Source: JAPORK01 sp026710285 (GTDB lineage Bacteria > Pseudomonadota > Gammaproteobacteria > Pseudomonadales > Endozoicomonadaceae). From it: 64,000 nucleotides of DNA. Where the stretch lies: contig OZ241746.1 in NCBI GenBank assembly GCA_965201045.1, positions 3,844,001 through 3,908,000 of the forward strand. The letters are read 5' to 3'. How positions within the stretch are numbered: position 1 is the first letter of the stretch; each line of letters begins with the position of its first letter. Shown here piece by piece: positions 26,016 through 35,847 of the stretch. The notes beneath the pieces are model-generated. The model was not told where the DNA came from. It made no database searches and saw only the letters and a program-made list of their open reading frames with translations. Both the position numbers and the translations under genes were made by a program.

Positions 26016-28877
26016 ATGGCGGAAAGTATTAGCAACAACTCTAGCTCTAGCGCTTCATACGATGTTCACAGTATTTCACTGTATAGTGATAAAGGAGCAC
26101 AGCAAGCGGTACGGGAGATTACTGATAATTTAGCAAAAAAGGGTATAAAACGGGATCAGGAACTGCTTTTGCATAAAGATCAGAAAAAAGAAGGTATCCT
26201 GAAATATTTATTAAAGCGGGTAACTGTGGCTAAATCATTATTTGAGCGACTTCTGAAATATTTATTAAAGCCGGTAACTAAATATTTTACCTCAAATAAA
26301 CCTAAGCATGGAGTGGGTAATACAAATACATATATGTTTATCCCTTTTAAGGGGGTTATGCAATTATTTGGATATGCAGTTAGAAAAGGGGGGATATATT
26401 ATTCCATTGCTGGAGCGGTTGGCAGATCTTGTATTCGTAAAGGTGTGCCTGAATTTATAAAAAGAATGGAGCTCATCTATGCTATAAATGAGGCTGCTCA
26501 TAAAAAGGGTTATATTCCAAGGACAGAGGAAACAGATGAAGAGAGAAAGGAAAGAGAAGCCATAAAAGATAAGGTGATAGGCGAGTTGCTTCCCAATGGA
26601 GGAATATATAGTGAGGATGCACATCAGTTGCTTAATTTTTTTGATGAAATGTCAGTGTCAGATAATTATATCTCAGAGGAGTGGCAAAAAGCGCTGGGTC
26701 GCAGTGGAAGGCAAGATCTGGAAGAAGCCAGATGGGAGTCTGACGGTGATGCGCTTGAAAGCAGAGAATTATATCTTAAAGAGTCCTTTACTGCTCATCA
26801 TAATTTTTTTGCTAGCAATAAACTACAAAACTTTCTTCAAAAGCTCCGGGATGACAATGGTGACAAACCATGGCATGTGATGATTCATTTTCCAGAACAT
26901 ACTTGTTCTATTGGATTTGATGGACTTAAATTTTTGGTAAGTGAGCATAATTGTCAAATCTATACTGATAATTTATCTGGAGCTATGCACTTAATCAATG
27001 ATAATAGCGATTTTAGTGTTAAATGGGAATGTTTACAAATATTCGGAGCTAAAGAGGATGACTTGTCTATTGATGAAGCAAAAAAAGTTCTCTCTGATGT
27101 GCGAAGTACTGAAAAGGAGGTTTTAAAAGATGAATTGATGTTTATCCCTTTTATGAAGGTTATGCAATTATTTGGATATGCAGTTAGAGCAGGGGAGGGG
27201 ATATGTTTTTCCATTGCTGGAGCGGCTGGCAGATCTTGTATTCGTAAAGGTGTGCCTGAATTTATAAAAAGAATGGAGCTCATCCGTGCTATAAATCAGG
27301 CTGCTCATAAAAAGGGTTATATTCCAAGGACAGAGGAAACAGATGAAGAGAGAAAGGAAAGAGAAGCCATAAAAGATAAGGTGATAAAAGAGTTGCTTCC
27401 CAATGGAGGAATATATAGTGAGGATGGACATCAGTTGCTTAATTTTTTTGATGAAATGTCAGTGTCAGATACTTATATCTCAGAGGAGTGGAAAGAAGCG
27501 CTGGATCACAGTGATACACAAGATCTGGAAGAAGCCAGATGGGAGTCTGACGGTGATGCGCTTGAAAGCAGAGAATTATATCTTAAAGAGTGCTTTATTA
27601 CTTATGATAATTTTTTTACTAACAATAAACTACAAAACTTTCTTCAAAAGCTCCGGAATGACAATGGTGACAAACCATGGCATGTGATGATTCATTTTCC
27701 AGAACATACTTGTTCTATTGGATTTGATGGACTTAAATTTTTGGTAAGTGATCATAATCATCAAATCTATACTGATAATTTATCTGGAGCTATGCACTTA
27801 ATCCATAATGATAGCGATTTTAGTGTTAAATTGGAATGTTTAGAAATATTCGGAGCTAAAGAGGATGACTTGTCTATTGGTGAACAAGCAAAAAAAGTTC
27901 TCTCTGATGTGCAAATTACTGAAAAGAAGGTTTCAAAAGATGAATTGCCTGTTGCTGCACGACTTGGTGCTACAGATACAGAGACAGTAAAATCATTATT
28001 AAAGAAAATATTGTCAGGAAAGCAAAAAAATAGTGTCGATCAGGCAGAGTTGGTGAAAGAGTACAGTGATTGCATAAATGCTTGTATGGAAAAAACGTAT
28101 GTGTATAATAAGCCGCAAATAATGCAAGTATATATACAAACGATTGTAACAGAAATTGATAATAATGAATTTTTGTCTGATACAGAGAAAAAAGAATTGC
28201 TGAGAAAATTTTTGTTCGGAAACAATGAATTTCCGGTTTTGTGTTGTGCATCTCAGTCCAATAGATTTAAAGTGACAAAAGTATACATACACACAGTTAT
28301 GTCAGCTATTGAGAATACATCGTTACCTTCCGAGCACAAGAGAGAATTACAGATAGATTTGCTGGGAAAAAGAAAAGATGAGAAAAAAAACCAAGTAATT
28401 CAGAGCATTATGTTTTCCAAGTCTTTTAAAGGTATGAATATATATGTAGAGGCAATTTGGGCAGCAGTTCAGGATTTGCAGTGGTCTTGTGATGAGAAGA
28501 AAGCGTTACTAACAGAATTGCTGCTAAATACAGAATTTAAATTTTATTCTCACATGATTCCCCGAACCAAAGAGAATCAAGAGAGTAAATTTGTCCAATT
28601 GCAAAAAAGCTATATACTTGTGATGATACAAGCAATTCAAAATCTAACTATGCCTGCTGAGGAGAAAAAAACATTATATCTAGAATTGTTGACAGCAAAA
28701 GGTCAAGATCCTTGGGAACTTTCGATATATGATTCTATTCTGCGTCTGAATGATGAGGAAATAAACAAGCTATTTTTCAGTGTGATCAGTGCTGATCAGT
28801 TAGACGAGTTGGTGTCGGAGAAGTGGAGCATAGATTATCTCCGTGAGGCGCACAAAAAAGCGACAGAACAACAGTAG
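26016..28877 (+). CDS. Effector-like protein E4, double-domain form
   Basis: 953 residues, the longest member. The N-terminal domain is present twice in one frame: domain 1 at about 107-365, then after VLKDEL it restarts at MFIPFMKVMQLFG for domain 2. In domain 1 the candidate Cys is Tyr128 (GGIYYSIAGAVG) and the third residue is Glu (LVSEHN), so it should be inactive. Domain 2 has Cys (GEGICFSIAG), His and Asp (LVSDHN), a full Cys-His-Asp set. A smaller duplication, LKYLLKxVT, lies near residues 62-88. The QKEQSQ linker is missing, as in E2. The helical repeats are complete. Confidence 0.75.
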   Translation: MAESISNNSSSSASYDVHSISLYSDKGAQQAVREITDNLAKKGIKRDQELLLHKDQKKEGILKYLLKRVTVAKSLFERLLKYLLKPVTKYFTSNKPKHGVGNTNTYMFIPFKGVMQLFGYAVRKGGIYYSIAGAVGRSCIRKGVPEFIKRMELIYAINEAAHKKGYIPRTEETDEERKEREAIKDKVIGELLPNGGIYSEDAHQLLNFFDEMSVSDNYISEEWQKALGRSGRQDLEEARWESDGDALESRELYLKESFTAHHNFFASNKLQNFLQKLRDDNGDKPWHVMIHFPEHTCSIGFDGLKFLVSEHNCQIYTDNLSGAMHLINDNSDFSVKWECLQIFGAKEDDLSIDEAKKVLSDVRSTEKEVLKDELMFIPFMKVMQLFGYAVRAGEGICFSIAGAAGRSCIRKGVPEFIKRMELIRAINQAAHKKGYIPRTEETDEERKEREAIKDKVIKELLPNGGIYSEDGHQLLNFFDEMSVSDTYISEEWKEALDHSDTQDLEEARWESDGDALESRELYLKECFITYDNFFTNNKLQNFLQKLRNDNGDKPWHVMIHFPEHTCSIGFDGLKFLVSDHNHQIYTDNLSGAMHLIHNDSDFSVKLECLEIFGAKEDDLSIGEQAKKVLSDVQITEKKVSKDELPVAARLGATDTETVKSLLKKILSGKQKNSVDQAELVKEYSDCINACMEKTYVYNKPQIMQVYIQTIVTEIDNNEFLSDTEKKELLRKFLFGNNEFPVLCCASQSNRFKVTKVYIHTVMSAIENTSLPSEHKRELQIDLLGKRKDEKKNQVIQSIMFSKSFKGMNIYVEAIWAAVQDLQWSCDEKKALLTELLLNTEFKFYSHMIPRTKENQESKFVQLQKSYILVMIQAIQNLTMPAEEKKTLYLELLTAKGQDPWELSIYDSILRLNDEEINKLFFSVISADQLDELVSEKWSIDYLREAHKKATEQQ

Positions 28878-28909
28878 CAATATTGATGGAAACCGTGTAT
28901 CTGACCTAA

Positions 28910-29132
28910 CACATTTTTTAAGTGCCGATTTTTGTTCACAGTTTTATTTTCTGCTGAATATATAAATCTTTACTGAATACACCGTGGGCTGAGCCTGTCG
29001 AAGCCCGGCAGCTTTTGACCTCTTGGCTTCGACAGGCTCAGCCCACTGATTTATGCCAAAAAGACTGGTATTCAGTAGCAAGCAACCTGCCAGGATAAAA
29101 ATCAGAGCCTGAAAAATGTGACTAAGAGACAG
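28910..29132. mobile_element. MITE, left end truncated (unit 4, in rsmH)
   Basis: Same structure and joint as at 19110; one base of the internal stem loop side differs (CCCGGCAGC). Confidence 0.85.
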
Positions 29133-29579
29133 TGCATGGCGCGGGCTATTGTCAATGAGCGTAAACAGCAACCGATTATCACGACCGGTCATCTGGCACA
29201 ACTTCTCAAAGCTGCCCATCCGCGCTGGGAAAAACATAAGCATCCGGCAACACGTGCCTTTCAGGCTATACGAATCTTTATTAATAAAGAGCTGGATGAT
29301 TTACAAAAGGGGCTCGATGCCGCCGTCAAATTACTAAATCCGGGAGGACGGTTGGTGGTCATTAGTTTTCATTCGCTAGAAGATCGTATCGTTAAACAGT
29401 TTATTAAAAAGCAAATGCATGGTGATTCTCAGCCATTACCGCGATGGGTTCCGGTACAGCAAAAACAATTTGAACGACGTCTGATTAGTATCGGCAAACC
29501 GGTTAAAGCCAGTGAACAAGAAGTTATCATGAATGTAAGAGCACGAAGTGCTATTATGCGGGTAGCAGAAAAATGTTAG
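29133..29579 (+). pseudogene. rsmH: rsmH 3' half (unit 4)
   Basis: C-terminal ~149 residues. The codon after the MITE reads TGC (QCMARA) instead of CGC. It cannot be active for lack of the SAM domain. Confidence 0.9.
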
Positions 29580-29591
29580 AGCAGTCTATTT

Positions 29592-29885
29592 ATGGATCTT
29601 CGTTTACTTCAGTGGTTACAAAAAAATATACCATATCGTTTGTTGATTATAACCTTGCTGGTGGTCATCTCTGCGATAAGTATCTGTTATGTAGCAGAAC
29701 GTAACCGACGAACCTATGATCAGTTACAGCATATTTATCATCAGCGCAGAAATCTTGAAATAGAATGGAGTCGTTTATTACTTCAGTATGGTACATTAAC
29801 CAGTTATGAGCGAATTGAAAAACTCGCTGTAAAGTCTGATATGCAGGTGGCTGACCAGAAACATATTATCCTGGTAAAGCCATGA
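29592..29885 (+). CDS. ftsL: FtsL, extra copy (unit 4)
   Basis: 97 residues, protein identical to the operon copy. Stop overlaps the ftsI' start by four bases (ATGA). Confidence 0.84.
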   Translation: MDLRLLQWLQKNIPYRLLIITLLVVISAISICYVAERNRRTYDQLQHIYHQRRNLEIEWSRLLLQYGTLTSYERIEKLAVKSDMQVADQKHIILVKP

Positions 29886-30708
29886 TAAAAAAAATTAAAT
29901 CTCTCTCTTTAATACCTTGGCAGATAAAAAAGTATCATCAAAAAAAAGTCTTTCCGGTTTATTATTGGCGACATAGGCTGATTAATTTGCTGATGGTCTT
30001 GCTTATTGTTTTAATTATTTCACGGATTTTCTATTTACAGGTAGTCAATAAACACTTTTTGCAATACCAGGGAGAGCAGCGCAGTGTACGCTTTATGAGT
30101 AAGCCTGCGTACAGAGGTATTATTTTTGATCGCAATGGCACAGCACTGGCGGTAAGTACCTGTCTCTTAGTCACATTTTTAAGTTTTTTTGTTCACAGTT
30201 TTATTTTCTGCTGAATATATCGACCTTTACTGAACGCACCGTGGGCTGAGCCTGTCGAAGCCCGGCTGCTTTTGACCTCTGGGCTTCGACAGGCTCAGCC
30301 CACGGGTTTATGCCAAAAAGACTGGTATATTCAGTAGCAGGCAACCTGCCAGAATAAAAATCAGAGCTTAAAAAATGTGACTAAGAGACAGGGTAAGTAC
30401 CCCGGTTATTTCGGTCTGGGCGAATCCGGGAGAATTAATTAAAGCAAAAGATAGCTGGAATGAACTGGCTGCGCTGCTCAAAATAGATAAATCAGCACTT
30501 ATTAAAAAAATTCAGGATAATCGTCATCTCAATTTTATCTATTTAAAACGCCATCTCATTCCTGAAGATGCACAAAGGATCCTGAAAAAAAAATTACTGG
30601 TGTCTATGGTCTTGATGAATTTCGTCGCTATTATCCGGTCGCTGCAATTACTGCGCAACTAATAGGTATGACCAATATTGATGATCAGGGACAATCTGGG
30701 CTTGAGCT
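29882..30708 (+). pseudogene. ftsI: ftsI 5' part, interrupted by a MITE (unit 4)
   Basis: The first part is in frame (110 codons running into the MITE). After the MITE, a lost base in the A-run around 30590 (ILKKKITG region) shifts the frame. It breaks at LGLEL-type sequence into the secreted-gene piece. Confidence 0.9.
30160..30391. mobile_element. Complete MITE (unit 4, in ftsI)
   Basis: 232 bp, flanks GGTAAGTAC at 30151-30159 and 30392-30400. Confidence 0.92.
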
Positions 30709-30860
30709 GACGATGCACAACTTTAATGGCATCAATTGCTGTTCTTTTTCCAGGATCTTCTTCCCCGCAGATAAAGCACCATTCATTTTTCATCAAGCAG
30801 ATTATGTCCTATATAGACAGGATAATCGTGTGAGCTTGTTTTTATTGTTAGTATTTGCAT
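30709..30860 (-). pseudogene. Chimeric scar: secreted-protein piece plus aroB 5' fragment (unit 4/5 junction)
   Basis: 30709-30785 and 30786-30860, joints as in the other units. In the leader that follows, three bases are lost near 30912 and the small ORF has lost its usual start. Confidence 0.85.
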
Positions 30861-31257
30861 TGTAATATTCAGCGAGTAGTAGTTTGTTTCGTTAAAAAAT
30901 ATCCTAGCTATTAGCAGGTATGTGCAACTGGTTATTATTCTGAATAGATTTTTTTAAGTGTTCTGCATTAATCAGGTCTATGTATTGACGTGATTTTATT
31001 AATTCTGTATGATTTCTAATAGTATATACAGACAGAAAATGAGCAAAATTGTACTTTATCTCTCTCAAATCAATATTAAGCCGTGAATAACCTTCCAAAG
31101 TGTATCCATTTGATCGAAATTACAAAAAGAAAAGGCTTGTGAATTATATGTTTAGTTCGTTACTTGTTTAAAAGTTACTCAAAGCTTTGGATGTGAAAAG
31201 TCAAGGCTTATTTATATCAGTTATAGATTAATAACCATTTAAAAACAGGGGTATATA

Positions 31258-33462
31258 ATGGCGGAAAGTATTAGCAACAACTCTAGCTCTAGCGCTTCAT
31301 ACGATGTTCACAGTATTTCAAAGTATAGTGATAAAGGAGCACAGCAAGCGGTACGGGAAATTACTGATGATTTAGCAAAAAAAGGTATAAAACGGGATCA
31401 GGAACTGCTTTTGCATAAAGATCAGAAAAAAGAAGGTATCCTGAAATATTTATTAAAGCCGGTGACTTTGGCTAAATCATTCTTTGAGCGACTTCTGAAA
31501 TATTTATTAAAGCCGGTAACTAAATATTTTACCTCAAATAAACTTAAGCATGAAGTGGATAATACAAATTATATGTTTATCCCTTTTAAGAATGTTATGC
31601 AATTATTTGGATATGCAGTTAGAAAAGAGGGGATATGTTTTTCCATTGCTGGAGCGGCTGGCAGATCTTGTATTCGTAAAGGTGTGCCTGAATTTATAAA
31701 AAGAATGGAGCTCATCTGTGCTATAAATGAGGCTGCTCATAAAGCGGGTTATATTCCAAGGACTGAGGAAAGAGAGGAAACAGAGGAAGAGAGAAAGGCA
31801 AGAGAAACCATAAAAGATAAGGTGATAGGCGAGTTGCTGCCCAATGGAGGAATATATAGTGAGGATGCACATCAGTTGCTTAATTTTTTTGATGAAATGT
31901 CAGTGTCAGATAATTATATCTCAGAGGAGTGGCAAAAAGCGCTGGATCACAGTAAAACACAAGATCTGGAAGAAGCCAGATGGGAGTCTGACGGTGATGC
32001 GCTTGAAAGCAGAGAATTATATCTTAAAGAGTCCTTTATTACTGCTCATCATAATTTTTTTGCTAAAAATAAACTACAAAACTTTCTTCAAAAGCTCCGG
32101 GATGACAATGGTGACAAACCATGGCATGTGATGATTCGTTTTCCAGAACATGCTTGTTCTATTGGATTTGATGGACTTAAATTTTTGGTAAGTAATCATG
32201 ATCATCAAATCTATACTGATAATTTATCTATTATTATGTGCTTAATCCATAATAATAGCGATTTTAGTGTTAGATGGGTATGTTTACAAATATTCGGAGC
32301 TAAAGAGGATGACTTGTCTATTAATACAAAAGCAAAAACAGCTCTCTCTGATGTGCAAATTACTGAAAAGAAGGTTTTAAAAGATGAATTGCCTGTTGCT
32401 GCACGATATGGTGTTACAGAGACAGTAAAATCATTATTACAGGAAATATTGTCAGGAAAGCAAAAAAATAGTGTCGACATGCCAGAACCCATATTCCCAC
32501 GCAATAGTTATATACAAAAAATAAAGCAGTTTTTACAGCTAATTTTGCAAAGGATACTAGCTCTTTTTCAGAAAGAACAGTCTCAGGCTCAGAAAGAACA
32601 GTCTCAGGCTCAGAAAGAACAGTCTCAGGCAGAGTTGGTGAAAGAGTACAGTGATTGCATAAATACTTGTATGATAAATGCGTATTTGTATAATAAGCCG
32701 CAAATAATGCAAGTATATATACAAACGATTGTAACAGAAATTGATAATAATAAATTTTTGTCTGATACAGAGAAAAAAGAATTGCTGAGAAAATTTTTGT
32801 TCGGAAACTATAGATTTCCGGTTTTGTGTCGTGTATTTAACAAGAATAGATTTAAAGTGGCAAAAGTATACATACACACAGTTATGTCAGCTATTGAGAA
32901 TACATCGTTACCTTCCGAGCACAAGAGAGAATTACAGATAGATTTGCTGGGAAAAAGAAAAGATGAGGAAAACAACCGAGTAATTGAGAGCATTATATGT
33001 TCCGAGTCTTTTAAAGGTATGAATATATATGTAGAGGCAATTTGGGCAGCAGTTCAGGATTTGCAGTGGTCTCGTGATGAGAAGAGAGCGTTACTAACAG
33101 AATTGCTGCTAAATACAAGACTTAAATTTTATTCTTGCCTATTTCCTCTAACCGAAGAGGATCAAGAGAGTATACCTGTCCAATTCCTAAAAAGCCATAT
33201 ACGTATGATGATACCAGCAATTCAAAATCTAACTATATCTGCTGAGGAGAAAGAAACATTACAGCTAAAATTGTTGAAAGCAAAAGGTCAAAATCCTGAC
33301 GAACTTCCGATATATGATTTTATTCTGCGTCTGAATGATGAGGAAATAAACAAGCTGTTTTTCAGTGTGATCAGTGCTGATCAGTTAGACAAGTTGGTGT
33401 CGGAGAAGTGGAGCATAGATTATCTCCGTGAGGCGCACAAAAAAGCGACAGAACAACAGTAG
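31258..33462 (+). CDS. Effector-like protein E5
   Basis: 734 residues. It carries the SSSS N-terminus and the duplicated LKYLLKPVT segment seen in E4, then a domain with Cys in KEGICFSIAGAAG and Asn at the third position (LVSNHD). The linker has three QKEQSQA heptads. The repeat-4 window is the most divergent in the family (FYSCLFPLTEEDQESIPVQ). Near the C-terminus it shares DELPIYDF and LDKLVSEKW with E6, while E1-E4 have LSIYDF (E2 and E4 read WELSIYDS) and LDEL, so its 3' end pairs with its array neighbour. Confidence 0.72.
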   Translation: MAESISNNSSSSASYDVHSISKYSDKGAQQAVREITDDLAKKGIKRDQELLLHKDQKKEGILKYLLKPVTLAKSFFERLLKYLLKPVTKYFTSNKLKHEVDNTNYMFIPFKNVMQLFGYAVRKEGICFSIAGAAGRSCIRKGVPEFIKRMELICAINEAAHKAGYIPRTEEREETEEERKARETIKDKVIGELLPNGGIYSEDAHQLLNFFDEMSVSDNYISEEWQKALDHSKTQDLEEARWESDGDALESRELYLKESFITAHHNFFAKNKLQNFLQKLRDDNGDKPWHVMIRFPEHACSIGFDGLKFLVSNHDHQIYTDNLSIIMCLIHNNSDFSVRWVCLQIFGAKEDDLSINTKAKTALSDVQITEKKVLKDELPVAARYGVTETVKSLLQEILSGKQKNSVDMPEPIFPRNSYIQKIKQFLQLILQRILALFQKEQSQAQKEQSQAQKEQSQAELVKEYSDCINTCMINAYLYNKPQIMQVYIQTIVTEIDNNKFLSDTEKKELLRKFLFGNYRFPVLCRVFNKNRFKVAKVYIHTVMSAIENTSLPSEHKRELQIDLLGKRKDEENNRVIESIICSESFKGMNIYVEAIWAAVQDLQWSRDEKRALLTELLLNTRLKFYSCLFPLTEEDQESIPVQFLKSHIRMMIPAIQNLTISAEEKETLQLKLLKAKGQNPDELPIYDFILRLNDEEINKLFFSVISADQLDKLVSEKWSIDYLREAHKKATEQQ

Positions 33463-33494
33463 CAATATTGATGGAAACCGTGTATCTGACCTAA

Positions 33495-33717
33495 CACATT
33501 TTTTAAGTGCCGATTTTTGTTCACAGTTTTATTTTCTGCTGAATATATAAATCTTTACTGAATACACCGTGGGCTGAGCCTGTCGAAGCCCGGCTGCTTT
33601 TGACCTCTTGGCTTCGACAGGCTCAGCCCACTGATTTATGCCAAAAAGACTGGTATTCAGTAGCAAGCAACCTGCCAGGATAAAAATCAGAGCCTGAAAA
33701 ATGTGACTAAGAGACAG
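33495..33717. mobile_element. MITE, left end truncated (unit 5, in rsmH)
   Basis: Same truncation and rsmH joint as in units 2-4. Confidence 0.85.
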
Positions 33718-34164
33718 CGCATGGCGCGGGCTATTGTCAATGAGCGTAAACAGCAACCGATTATCACGACCGGTCATCTGGCACAACTTCTCAAAGCTGC
33801 CCATCCGCGCTGGGAAAAACATAAGTATCCGGCAACACGTGCCTTTCAGGCTATACACATCTTTATTAATAAAGAGCTGGATGATTTACAAAAGGGGCTC
33901 GATGCCGCCGTCAAATTACTAAATCCGGGAGGACGGCTGGTGGTCATTAGTTTTCATTCGCTAGAAGATCGTATCGTTAAACAGTTTATTAAAAAGCAAA
34001 TGCATGGTGATTCTCAGCCATTACCGCGATGGGTTCCGGTACAGCAAAAACAATCTGAACGACGTCTGATTAGTATCGGCAAACCGGTTAAAGCCAGTGA
34101 ACAAGAAGTTAGCATGAATGTAAGAGCAGGAAGTGCTATTATGCGGATAGCAGAAAAATGTTAG
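33718..34164 (+). pseudogene. rsmH: rsmH 3' half (unit 5)
   Basis: As the others, with HKYPATRAFQAIHIF and IMRIAEKC variants. KQSERRL and VRAGSAIM are shared with unit 2. Confidence 0.9.
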
Positions 34165-34176
34165 GGCAGTCTATTT

Positions 34177-34470
34177 ATGGATCTTCGTTTACTTCAGTGG
34201 TTACTAAAAAATATACCATATCGTTTGTTGATTATAACCTTGCTGGTGGTCATCTCTGCGATAAGTATCTGTTATGTAGCAGAATGTAACCGGCGAACCT
34301 ATGATCAGTTACAGCACATTTATCATCAGCGCAGAAATCTTGAAATAGAATGGAGTCGTTTATTACTTCAGTATGGTACATTAACCAGTTCTGAGCGAAT
34401 TGAAAAACTTGCTGTAAAGTCTGATATGCAGGTGGCTGACCAGAAACATATTATCCTGGTAAAGCCATGA
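34177..34470 (+). CDS. ftsL: FtsL, extra copy (unit 5)
   Basis: 97 residues, intact. Three substitutions from the operon copy: Leu for Gln (QWLLKN), Cys for Arg in VAECNRRTYD, Ser for Tyr in TSSERIEK. It is the most diverged of the five. Confidence 0.8.
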   Translation: MDLRLLQWLLKNIPYRLLIITLLVVISAISICYVAECNRRTYDQLQHIYHQRRNLEIEWSRLLLQYGTLTSSERIEKLAVKSDMQVADQKHIILVKP

Positions 34471-35295
34471 TAAAAAAAATTAAATCTCTCTCTTTAATAC
34501 CCTGGTGGATAAAAAAGTATCATCAAAAAAAGTCTTACCGGTTTATTATTGGCGACATAGGCTGATTAATTTGCTGATGGTCTTGCTTATTGTTTTAATT
34601 ATTTCACGGATTTTCTATTTACAGGTAGTCAACAAACACTTTTTGCAATACCAGGGAGAGCAGCGCAGTGTACGCTTTATGAGTAAGCCTGCGTACAGAG
34701 GTATTATTTTTGATCGCAATGGCACAGCACTGGCGGTAAGTACCTGTCTCTTAGTCACATTTTTCAAGTTTTTTTTATTCACAGTTTTATTTTCTGCTGA
34801 ATATATCGACCTTTACTGAACGCACCGTGGGCTGAGCCTGTCGAAGCCCGGCTGCTTTTGACCTCTGGGCTTCGACAGGCTCAGCCCACGGGTTTATGCC
34901 AAAAAGACTGGTATATTCAGTAGCAGGCAACCTGCCAGAATAAAAATCAGAGCTTAAAAAATGTGACTAAGAGACAGGGTAAGTACCCCGGTTATTTCGG
35001 TCTGGGCGAATCCGGGAGAATTAATTAAAGCAAAAGATAGCTGAAATGAATTGGCTGCGCTGCTTAAAATAGATAAATCAGCACTTATTAAAAAAATTCA
35101 GGATAATCGTCATCTCAATTTTATCTATTTAAAACGCCATCTCATTCCTGAAGATGCACAAAGGATCCTGAAAAAAAAGATTACTAGTGTCTATGGTCTT
35201 GATGAATTTCGTCGCTATTATCCGACCGCTGCAATTACTGCGCAACTAATAGGTATGACCAATATTGATGATCAGGGACAATCTGTGCTTGAGCT
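34467..35295 (+). pseudogene. ftsI: ftsI 5' part, interrupted by a MITE, with frameshift (unit 5)
   Basis: Has the one-base loss in the first A-run and the TGG to TGA change in the second part (about 35044), both also found in unit 3. This links units 3 and 5 more closely than either is linked to unit 4, so the array did not grow by simple stepwise addition. Confidence 0.9.
34744..34977. mobile_element. Complete MITE (unit 5, in ftsI)
   Basis: 234 bp, flanks GGTAAGTAC at 34735-34743 and 34978-34986. Confidence 0.92.
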
Positions 35296-35447
35296 GACGA
35301 TGCACAACTTTAATGGCATCAATTGCTGTTCTTTTTCCAGGATCTTCTTCCCCGCAGATAAAGCACCATTCATTTTTCATCAAGCAGATTATGTCCTATA
35401 TAGACAGGATAATCGTGTGAGCTTGTTTTTATTGTTAGTATTTGCAT
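35296..35447 (-). pseudogene. Chimeric scar: secreted-protein piece plus aroB 5' fragment (before E6)
   Basis: 35296-35372 and 35373-35447, same joints. The small ORF after it (35524-35715) resembles the one next to the real aroB (SAYAIWNYTEL) more than the inner-unit type (SVYTIRNHTEL). Confidence 0.85.
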
Positions 35448-35847
35448 TGTAATATTCAGCGAGTAGTAGTTTGTTTCGTTAAAAAATATCCTAGCTATTG
35501 TAGCAGGTATGTGCAACTGGTTATTATTCTGAATAGATTTTTTTTAAGTGTTCTGCATTAATCAGGTCTATGTATTGACGTGATTTTATTAATTCTGTAT
35601 AATTCCAAATAGCATATGCAGACAGAAAATGAGCAAAATTGTACTTTATCTCTCTCAAATCAATATTAAGACGTGAATAACCTTCCAAAGTGTATCCATT
35701 TGATCGAGATTGCAAAAAGAAAAGGCTTGTAACTTATATGTTTAGTTCGCTACTTGTTTAAAAGTTACTCAAAGCTTTGGATGTGAAAAGTCAAGGCTTA
35801 TTTATATCAGTTATAGATTAATAACCATTTAAAAACAGGGGTATATA

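Larger units (their letters stand above)
16600..35372 (+). repeat. Head-to-tail array of four effector/division-gene units
   Basis: Unit borders at the aroB scar: 16600-20987, 20988-25540, 25541-30785, 30786-35372 (4388, 4553, 5245 and 4587 bp). Each unit reads: aroB' and leader, effector gene, left-truncated MITE, rsmH 3' half, complete ftsL, ftsI 5' part split by a full MITE, a 77-bp piece of the secreted-protein gene. Length differences come mainly from the effector genes. A fifth partial repeat (35373 onward) leads into the intact rsmH-ftsL-ftsI. Identical scars in all units show amplification of one rearranged ancestor. Confidence 0.93.

Noticed and set aside
16600..35372. CRISPR array suggested by regular repetition
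   Set aside because: The repeat unit is 4.4-5.2 kb of gene sequence; there are no short direct repeats with spacers anywhere in the window.
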